Source: Legionella genomosp. 1 (GTDB taxonomy: Bacteria; Pseudomonadota; Gammaproteobacteria; Legionellales; Legionellaceae). Taken from it: a stretch of DNA of 6,469 nt. The stretch spans positions 1-6,469 of the forward strand of contig CAMBDN010000142.1 of assembly GCA_945865355.1 (NCBI GenBank), written 5' to 3'. The position numbers and the translations under genes are program-made. The notes under the pieces were generated by a model. It searched no databases, was not told where the DNA came from, and saw only the letters and a list, made by a program, of their open reading frames with translations. This document shows, piece after piece, positions 1-5,051 of the stretch (position 1 is the stretch's first letter; each line of letters begins with the position of its first letter).

Positions 1-2288
1 ACATAACGTCCTAGCATATACATTACGGATGTTTGTCTATCCGCCGCATCGCCACCACTTTTTGCCACTTCATCAAGATCAAGCGACACCACACGTGCAT
101 CACCAATATCAAAAGCGGTAACACGTGAAAGAATCGGATACTCTCGAACCGCACCAGATATCATTCGTGAAAATGAATTAATCAATGACTCGCCAGTAGG
201 CGCCGTAACCCTCTCATACAAATCTTCAATCGATGGTGTTCGGCAAATAGAAGCAGCATCAGCGAGTAAAGGTGTGGCGTAACGCTGGGCCAACAAGGCT
301 TCATGCGCAAAACCTGCTGAATATAAGGCGTCCGTAACCTCCCACCATGTTGACTTAGAATCACGCACAAACCCGATTTCTTCTAAAATGCTATCGATAA
401 ACTCTTCTACCCCTGGTGAATAGGGCGTTGGGTTAAACTCATCGGCAAAACTCTTATACAATTCATCAACAACCATACCGGTTAAGTCTGGCATTGCATC
501 ATAAGGCTTTTCTGCTCCTAACGGCGTTGTTAGTAACGTTAAAAAATTGACCAAAAATGAACGTTCAAGTGCTGTTGGATAACGACAACCCAACTGCGTA
601 TCAAAGGGATTAATAGAATATTCAGGGGTCATACGTAATCGATGGTAAGCAACCTGGTGCCGCTTAGAGGCAGGCAACGCTTCTTTTAGCAATGAAATTA
701 AACCACTACTTGAAGGTCCAATATCTATAATGGCTATACGAGGTAATCGTGTTAACCCGGCCGATAAGCATAATGCTAGATTCTGTGTGTTTGATAAAAC
801 AGATTTACCTGAGCCCGGGCGAGCATACACTAAATCAATCCACGTAGTTTGCTGAGTTGACCCGGGTTGAAACGGCCATGGCTTACCATCAGGAGAGCGA
901 AACAATAGCGCCCCGGTTTCCCACGGAGAAGCGGGTCTTGTAATAGGCAGCATGGTGATGATATCTGAGAGTGGTGCAATAGTAGCAACTGCAGGGCTTG
1001 TCGTTGTAGTTGCCAACATACTAGACACAAAACCTGCAAACGGGTCACCACAGATCTCTGAAACGTCCGTAGAGCCCCAACCCTGAATTGCTTTAACTAA
1101 TTCTGAATTCCGACGTCGTAGTAACGGGAGGTCACCTTCTGGTGCCCAGGTTGTTGCAACCACACGAAGCCGAATGATTGCTTCGTCAGTATTTATATTT
1201 AAGTATTTTAACAGATTCACCGAGTCACTTATCAATCGATTTTGCGCTGAAGAAAAACTTAAAATTGCTGCTAAAAGGCCCTTTAATTTAACTGTAGCTA
1301 AGCCCTCACTTTCCATAAGGAAAGAAATACGCCAGGGTATGTGTGTCGGTAAGATTCTAGAAAATAGAGAGATAAAGGGCCTAATATCTTTTGGGAATAA
1401 GTCGATATAAGCGGTTGAATAAATTTTGTTTCCAACTAAAATTGTTCGTCTGTCATAAGATTCAGCATCTCGAGGAATAACTTGTTTAGCCAACGATGGC
1501 CACAACAGGTCTGAAGCATCTCCCTCAAAATTATTAACTTCACGTACGGATATATTATCACCGGGCAAACTTGCCTGCCAATCATCTGCTGTAAAGTCAG
1601 GATCTGCCGTCATACGAATTGCATGCAACGCTTCGTGTACCTCCAATAGCTTTGCAATTATACTGAGAGAATCAAGATCATTAAGAATTGAGCGGACGAA
1701 AGCACTATGTGTATCTCTCAGCTCGGGAACAGCCGCATATATTGTTTGTGAGTTTTTAAAGGCTGGGGCCTTTTTATCTTTAATCATTTTAATCTTAGCT
1801 TTGTTTGCTAATTTAAGCTGATCGGAAACGAGGTTAAAGGGTCGTGTCATTAACACAAAATATACGCGCTCTTCAGCGCAGTATTGAGCAAGATAGTTAA
1901 CTCGCTCATTAAATAAATCATCTAAATTAAGTTCTAAGCGTTTTTGAGTTGCCTCAGCTGGGGCAAAAATGTCTTCAATGACTTTTTTTATGTTTTGTTT
2001 GTCGTGACTGAAATATACTTGCAGGGCATGTCCTGGTCGTCCCATCGCTCCCTGAAAAGCATTAGACAACCCTTCAACTAATCTATCAAATTCTTCAGCA
2101 CCAGCCAGTGCCGTAACACCTTCAATTTTTAAAACAGACAGTAAAGTACCATCATGATTAACCAATACGGTAGGACTATCAGCTGTCTCAAGCTCACAAT
2201 ACGATTCGGTGGTTTGCTTTAACGAAGTGCTCAACCAGGCAAAAAAGGTATCCACGCCTTCAAAAAAAGATTCTGCCCATTTGGCCAT
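1..2288 (-). CDS. dotO/icmB: DotO/IcmB, VirB4-like ATPase of the Dot/Icm T4BSS (partial, C-terminus off the left edge)
   Basis: This is the cytoplasmic VirB4-type ATPase that sits at the inner-membrane base of the type IVB machine and helps energise assembly and effector transfer. The frame is open without a stop from the ATG at 2288 to the window edge, giving 762 residues; the Legionella protein is about 1000 aa, so roughly 250 C-terminal residues are missing. It begins MAKWAESFFEGVDTFFAWLS. The Walker A P-loop ARPGSGKS lies at residues 489-496 (plus-strand 801-824). A VirB4-style IIDIGPSSSG segment follows with its Asp at 522, then INPFDTQLG at 559-567 and a conserved-looking RVVSLDLDEVAKSGGD stretch from 732. 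The acidic Walker B (hhhDE) should lie beyond the edge. The start is supported by AAGGA six bases upstream. The equivalent in IncI plasmids is TraU. It is separated from dotN by an unusually long 198-base gap. The assignment is from memory of the family, without a search. Confidence 0.95.
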   Translation of the reverse strand, partial: MAKWAESFFEGVDTFFAWLSTSLKQTTESYCELETADSPTVLVNHDGTLLSVLKIEGVTALAGAEEFDRLVEGLSNAFQGAMGRPGHALQVYFSHDKQNIKKVIEDIFAPAEATQKRLELNLDDLFNERVNYLAQYCAEERVYFVLMTRPFNLVSDQLKLANKAKIKMIKDKKAPAFKNSQTIYAAVPELRDTHSAFVRSILNDLDSLSIIAKLLEVHEALHAIRMTADPDFTADDWQASLPGDNISVREVNNFEGDASDLLWPSLAKQVIPRDAESYDRRTILVGNKIYSTAYIDLFPKDIRPFISLFSRILPTHIPWRISFLMESEGLATVKLKGLLAAILSFSSAQNRLISDSVNLLKYLNINTDEAIIRLRVVATTWAPEGDLPLLRRRNSELVKAIQGWGSTDVSEICGDPFAGFVSSMLATTTTSPAVATIAPLSDIITMLPITRPASPWETGALLFRSPDGKPWPFQPGSTQQTTWIDLVYARPGSGKSVLSNTQNLALCLSAGLTRLPRIAIIDIGPSSSGLISLLKEALPASKRHQVAYHRLRMTPEYSINPFDTQLGCRYPTALERSFLVNFLTLLTTPLGAEKPYDAMPDLTGMVVDELYKSFADEFNPTPYSPGVEEFIDSILEEIGFVRDSKSTWWEVTDALYSAGFAHEALLAQRYATPLLADAASICRTPSIEDLYERVTAPTGESLINSFSRMISGAVREYPILSRVTAFDIGDARVVSLDLDEVAKSGGDAADRQTSVMYMLGRY

Positions 2289-2294
2289 ACCTTG

Positions 2295-2299
2295 TCCTT
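2295..2299 (-). promoter_or_regulatory. Ribosome binding site of dotO
   Basis: AAGGA lies six bases upstream of the ATG at 2288 on the minus strand, a near-ideal Shine-Dalgarno and spacing. It supports this start and shows that dotO has its own translation initiation rather than coupling to dotN, whose stop is about 200 bases upstream. Confidence 0.75.
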
Positions 2300-2378
2300 A
2301 TAGTTCTTTTTATATGTTCCGTCGCCGCTTGTTACCCTAAACCAGTTACATCTCTTCTCCAAGAATCAATGCACGCCA

Positions 2379-2398
2379 GTATGATGGTATCATCATAC
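2379..2398. repeat. Perfect 8-bp inverted repeat in the dotO leader
   Basis: GTATGATG at 2379-2386 is followed by a four-base spacer (GTAT) and its exact complement CATCATAC at 2391-2398. It could be a protein-binding dyad or a hairpin in the dotO leader about 90 bases before the start codon. There is no following U-tract on the minus strand, so it is not a standard terminator. Confidence 0.5.
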
Positions 2399-2430
2399 GT
2401 AGACTATCTTAGCCAAAAGCCATTGATTTT

Positions 2431-2452
2431 CTACGCGCCGATACTCACGTAG
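2431..2452 (-). repeat. Inverted repeat / stem overlapping the possible -10 region
   Basis: In the minus-strand transcript CUACGUG (2452-2446) can pair with CGCGUAG (2437-2431), six Watson-Crick pairs plus one G-U, around an 8-base loop. It could act as an operator dyad or as a leader hairpin. It is short enough to be chance. Confidence 0.35.
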
Positions 2453-2466
2453 TACCAATGTGTCAA
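2438..2466 (-). promoter_or_regulatory. Possible sigma-70-type promoter upstream of dotO
   Basis: A perfect TTGACA -35 hexamer occupies 2461-2466 on the minus strand, 21 bases after the dotN stop codon. At 17-base spacing the -10 position reads TATCGG (2438-2443), which keeps only the first three consensus bases, so the promoter would be weak or need an activator. A dyad (2431-2452) overlaps the -10 position. Low confidence; the hexamer could be chance. Confidence 0.3.
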
Positions 2467-2486
2467 CAACAACCAGCCTAATCCAT

Positions 2487-3116
2487 CTACTTCTCGGCAA
2501 TTTCTTCTAGCGCACTAGCAGCCCAGCGCTCTATTTGCTTTCGAAACTTAGCCCTAGAGGGCAACAAACGTATGTTATTAAATATTTTAACTAAATTATC
2601 TTCTGCAACAGGCCCAGAATCAATCAATAAATGTCCGAAAATGGATGGGTCACTTGTACCTTCACCAAATTTTTCTTCAACAATCTGAGACCGAAACTTG
2701 AAACTTCGATATATGGTTTGTGCACTATTCTTATAACCTGTATCGTTGGTTACTGCGCAAAAAAGAACATGACAAAGGCTATTTACTTCAGATTGCGTCA
2801 ATTCAGGAAGATAAATTAGAGTCCCACCCCCATATCCACCAACACCCACTGACTCAAGAAAGAAGCACTGCGAGCAGAAACAGCAAGCAGTAGCCATATT
2901 GTTCAATTGATTATTGGCATAATTACCATCAAGGTTTACGATATCTTGGTAAAGCCTGGCTTGAAACCCACAAAACTGGCAAGTATATCTATCCCGCTGA
3001 AAAACTTTCTGTTCAAACGCTTTAAAGCGCGGATCTGCCTTCCTACCTGAATATAACCGCCATGCGCCAGCTGTAGCCATTAGCCTTAACGGATAAGGCG
3101 TTTGATTACTAGACAT
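2487..3116 (-). CDS. dotN/icmJ: DotN/IcmJ, zinc-binding subunit of the Dot/Icm coupling-protein complex
   Basis: A complete 209-aa protein, matching the usual length of IcmJ (about 208 aa). In Legionella DotN binds the DotL coupling ATPase and forms part of the cytoplasmic complex with IcmS-IcmW and LvgA that receives effectors. The sequence shows an HNH-like layout: FQRDRYTCQFCG with C46 and C49, and a second cluster CCFCSQC with C78, C79, C81 and C84, giving two CxxC knuckles for zinc. Between them, the place where an HNH nuclease would carry its His-rich metal site reads NLDGNYANNQ (61-70), with no His, so a nuclease activity is unlikely. There is no signal peptide or membrane span. The strongly conserved core SVGVGGYGGGTLIYLPEL (89-106) matches my memory of IcmJ. 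Its IncI counterpart is TraT. The ATG has only a weak GTGAG upstream. It ends with TAG. Confidence 0.95.
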   Translation of the reverse strand: MSSNQTPYPLRLMATAGAWRLYSGRKADPRFKAFEQKVFQRDRYTCQFCGFQARLYQDIVNLDGNYANNQLNNMATACCFCSQCFFLESVGVGGYGGGTLIYLPELTQSEVNSLCHVLFCAVTNDTGYKNSAQTIYRSFKFRSQIVEEKFGEGTSDPSIFGHLLIDSGPVAEDNLVKIFNNIRLLPSRAKFRKQIERWAASALEEIAEK

Positions 3117-3146
3117 GTATTGAACTCACATTAAACATAGTGTGGT

Positions 3147-3182
3147 GTTAGCCAGGAAAATGCTGTGATCTTCCTGGCTAAC
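3147..3182 (-). repeat. 12-bp perfect hairpin directly after dotP
   Basis: GTTAGCCAGGAA (3147-3158) and its exact complement TTCCTGGCTAAC (3171-3182) flank a 12-base loop. The stem starts four bases after the dotP stop codon. In the direction of the operon it is followed by ACCACACT, not a U-tract, so it is not a canonical intrinsic terminator for the genes. In the plus direction it is followed by TTTTCT, so it might weakly stop antisense transcription. More likely roles are a barrier to 3' decay, a processing site or partial attenuation between dotP and dotN; these are inference. Confidence 0.75.
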
Positions 3183-3186
3183 TTTT

Positions 3187-3585
3187 CTATGATCCACTGA
3201 AAACAGAACCTGTTGGTCCAGCAGCTTTACCGCCAGAAGTTCCAAACATCGTATATCCTGCAACACTGAGAATCGTTGGTAGAAACAATAGCGCTGCAGC
3301 AATAAATACTAACGCAATTGGTGTACCAATGGGGATTTGTGTTGGATTATCTTTATGCTGCTTAAATTTCATAATTGCACCGACAGAGAAGCCTAATCCG
3401 GCAAGATATGAACCCGCTGTTATTAATTTGGTGAGACTAGTAAAAGAACTTGTGATTGATGAAGCCATGGTACCTATTGTTCTGCCGTCGGCTATGGCCA
3501 TTTCTCCACCAAAAATCATTATCCCTAGGCCGATGAACCAAGCCATTCCTTTTATATAGTTTAACTTTTTTAGCGATTTATCCAC
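3187..3585 (-). CDS. dotP/icmD: DotP/IcmD, small inner-membrane Dot/Icm protein (GTG start)
   Basis: A complete 132-aa protein, equal to the usual IcmD length as I recall it. It is a small polytopic inner-membrane component of the Dot/Icm apparatus with no known enzymatic activity; the IncI counterpart is TraR. Hydrophobic segments are at about residues 13-31 (signal-anchor-like, after MDKSLKKLNYIKG), 54-73 and 88-112, ending in a Gly/Ser-rich tail. It starts with GTG at 3585. The strong AGAGGAG five bases upstream, and the fact that the ATG two bases further out gives only a five-codon frame, make this start secure. It is homologous to the upstream DotE: both share a block running from Y-L-x-G through K-Q-H to a proline-containing hydrophobic span and a final FG. 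It lies 29 bases after dotE and is followed by a strong hairpin. Confidence 0.93.
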   Translation of the reverse strand: MDKSLKKLNYIKGMAWFIGLGIMIFGGEMAIADGRTIGTMASSITSSFTSLTKLITAGSYLAGLGFSVGAIMKFKQHKDNPTQIPIGTPIALVFIAAALLFLPTILSVAGYTMFGTSGGKAAGPTGSVFSGS

Positions 3586-3590
3586 ATTAA

Positions 3591-3597
3591 CTCCTCT
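3591..3597 (-). promoter_or_regulatory. Ribosome binding site of dotP that fixes a GTG start
   Basis: AGAGGAG, five bases upstream of the GTG at 3585, is the strongest Shine-Dalgarno in the window. It decides for the GTG codon over the out-of-frame ATG at 3587, which reads only ATG TGG ATA AAT CGC before a TAA. Confidence 0.8.
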
Positions 3598-3614
3598 GTT
3601 ATAAAATTAGTTAT

Positions 3615-4193
3615 TTAGCTAGTACCATAAAGTGTATTATTGATTACTTGTAATGTTCCTACTATGTTCATTGCCAGAATTCCACCAAATACATGAGTCA
3701 GTCCCTTACCCATACCGCCTGGCGGCTGTCCCTGTGATGCAGACCTAGCAACTAACACCCATCCACGAACAAAAGCAATCAAACCAATGGTTTGTATAAT
3801 GATCGAAAGCGATGGTCCAACTGCACTATCTTGTCCAAACAAAACCCCTAAGGCATTGTTACTAGTAATTGTTGGTGCATAGGCAAGTACATTACTGTAA
3901 CCAAACGTTGTCTGCATCACAACATGAAATGCAGAGGGCAGATACACAAGCATACCGGCTACTAGGAAAAATACCAGTGGTTCCTTTATACTAGTATTGC
4001 TCGACATCATTGATTTTTGTTCACCGTGTTGCTTTAAGCTATATATAGCCTTAAAAGCAAACGCTATGCCCATTAGATAAGCGCCTCCTGAAACCAGTCT
4101 TTCAACTGATTGCATGTTGTTTGCAACATTTGCCAGTATATCAACCTGTCCGGCTATCCAACACGATACAGAACCGCCTGTACAATTAGCCAT
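3615..4193 (-). CDS. dotE/icmC: DotE/IcmC, inner-membrane Dot/Icm protein
   Basis: A complete 192-aa protein, close to the roughly 194 aa of IcmC in Legionella. It is a polytopic inner-membrane component of the type IVB system, essential for effector export in Legionella, with no catalytic role known; the IncI counterpart is TraQ. Hydrophobic spans are at about residues 34-52, 72-94, 128-149 and 165-187. A short polar N-terminus carries two Cys (C4, C11). The block GGAYLMGIAFAFKAIYSLKQ (36-55) and the following span match the corresponding part of DotP, so the two genes look like an old duplication, with DotE carrying an extra C-terminal pair of spans. The ATG at 4193 is only 8 bases after the dotF stop, and its AAGG overlaps that stop codon, suggesting translational coupling. 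Confidence 0.93.
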   Translation of the reverse strand: MANCTGGSVSCWIAGQVDILANVANNMQSVERLVSGGAYLMGIAFAFKAIYSLKQHGEQKSMMSSNTSIKEPLVFFLVAGMLVYLPSAFHVVMQTTFGYSNVLAYAPTITSNNALGVLFGQDSAVGPSLSIIIQTIGLIAFVRGWVLVARSASQGQPPGGMGKGLTHVFGGILAMNIVGTLQVINNTLYGTS

Positions 4194-4199
4194 ATCTGA

Positions 4200-4203
4200 C
4201 CTT
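4200..4203 (-). promoter_or_regulatory. Ribosome binding site of dotE overlapping the dotF stop codon
   Basis: AAGG, six bases before the dotE ATG, shares its two A bases with the TAA stop of dotF (4202-4204). Ribosomes ending on dotF would expose or directly re-use the site, consistent with coupled, near-equimolar synthesis. Confidence 0.6.
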
Positions 4204-5032
4204 AACTATCCTCTTGACTGAACCTTATCACTTGACCAGAACTGGTCGCTACACGTCCTTGATTTGGATCAATCAGCTTCACCATGCCATAACCGGCAAT
4301 CATTGTTCCTTCCCTGACTGTAAGTGTAGTACCATTTGAAGCAATTAACCACGCTCTTCCTGGAATTACTGCTTGGATATAATATTTTGGATAGTGCGCT
4401 GCTTCTTTATGAAACGTATATTTTGCTCTTTTTGCTTCCGCACGTTGAATTGCTAACTGTTCCAGTTCTTTTGATTGCTCATCAACTTTGGCATTAAGAT
4501 TGGTAATAATCCCATTCAACTCTGTTAATTTCGCAACAATTGCATCCATGTTCTTACCAATTCCACCCACTTGATTATTCACAGCAGTGACATCAGAGCG
4601 CATACTTTGTTGAGTCGCTTCCAGTGCTGCCAGTTTTTGACTGACCCCGGTGTCAACAGAGGCTGAATCGGCCGGCTGTTGAGGTATAACTGATTGAGGC
4701 TGTGCTTGTGTAGCTGGCTGAAGCTCTGGCTGCTGCGTCTGTACTGGGTTTTGAGCAACAACTGCTGGTACAGGAGCACTCGCAGCCACTTTTTTCCCCG
4801 AAAACACGCCCCCCACTACCTTATACATCACCATAATGAGAATAACCAAACCGACAACGAAAATAGCCTTACGCTTTATATCATTTTTTCCTGGATCCCC
4901 AGCTTGCGAGCGCGCAGCATCTTTATTTTCATTCGTATCCCCACCAAGACCACTATCACCCTCAGCATCTGGGCTCATCGCATCCAGATCGGCGAACTGA
5001 TACTCATCATTGTATTGATCGTTGTCTGCCAT
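4202..5032 (-). CDS. dotF/icmG: DotF/IcmG, bitopic inner-membrane protein of the Dot/Icm core
   Basis: A complete 276-aa protein, near the usual IcmG length (about 269 aa). In Legionella DotF associates with the DotC-DotD-DotH-DotG core that spans both membranes; it has also been reported to bind substrates. Order of parts: an acidic cytoplasmic N-terminus (NDEYQFADLDAMSPDAE, 8-24), basic KRK at 53-55, one membrane span at about 56-74, a Pro/Gln/Ala-rich periplasmic linker at about 83-125, a predicted coiled coil at about 130-205 (KLAALEATQQ... to ELEQLAIQRAEAKRAK), and a compact C-terminal domain from about 206 (YYIQAVIPGRAWLIASNG, then GYGMVKLID) that looks beta-rich. The IncI counterpart is TraP. 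The ATG at 5032 has AGG six bases upstream. It lies 19 bases after the dotG stop. The linker has shadow frames on both strands that I do not call as genes. Confidence 0.94.
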   Translation of the reverse strand: MADNDQYNDEYQFADLDAMSPDAEGDSGLGGDTNENKDAARSQAGDPGKNDIKRKAIFVVGLVILIMVMYKVVGGVFSGKKVAASAPVPAVVAQNPVQTQQPELQPATQAQPQSVIPQQPADSASVDTGVSQKLAALEATQQSMRSDVTAVNNQVGGIGKNMDAIVAKLTELNGIITNLNAKVDEQSKELEQLAIQRAEAKRAKYTFHKEAAHYPKYYIQAVIPGRAWLIASNGTTLTVREGTMIAGYGMVKLIDPNQGRVATSSGQVIRFSQEDS

Positions 5033-5038
5033 TTCTTA

Positions 5039-5041
5039 CCT
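5039..5041 (-). promoter_or_regulatory. Ribosome binding site of dotF
   Basis: AGG six bases upstream of the ATG at 5032 lies 10 bases after the dotG stop. It is short but well spaced and supports this start. Confidence 0.5.
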
Positions 5042-5051
5042 GCTTATCAAA

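Larger units (their letters stand above)
2289..2486 (-). other. Non-coding leader between dotN and dotO
   Basis: This 198-base stretch has no convincing gene; the longest minus-strand reading frame I found starting with ATG is 16 codons (2396 to 2346) and has no good ribosome binding site. It holds a TTGACA hexamer just after the dotN stop, a 7-bp stem that includes one G-U pair in the transcript (2431-2437 with 2446-2452), and a perfect 8-bp dyad (2379-2386 with 2391-2398). No T-run typical of an intrinsic terminator follows either stem. All other gaps in this gene cluster are 8 to 70 bases, so this one stands out. A separate promoter or regulated leader for dotO is the simplest reading, but it is inference. 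Confidence 0.6.

Noticed and set aside
830..1051. A 73-codon minus-strand frame within dotO, as well as one at 182-370.
   Set aside because: Both are out of frame with dotO, whose frame is unbroken here and includes the Walker A motif; they are shadows, not signs of a frameshift.
1174..1410. A 78-codon plus-strand open frame opposite dotO.
   Set aside because: dotO is continuous through this region in its own frame, and there is no ribosome binding site or family resemblance.
2346..2396. A 16-codon minus-strand frame (MMIPSYWRALILGEEM) in the dotO leader as a regulatory upstream peptide.
   Set aside because: No Shine-Dalgarno precedes it, its start lies within the dyad, and a frame this short is expected by chance.
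3126..3143. A second imperfect inverted repeat (CACA ... TGTG) just before the dotN start.
   Set aside because: Only four outer pairs plus a few weak inner ones form, so it is likely chance next to the real 12-bp hairpin.
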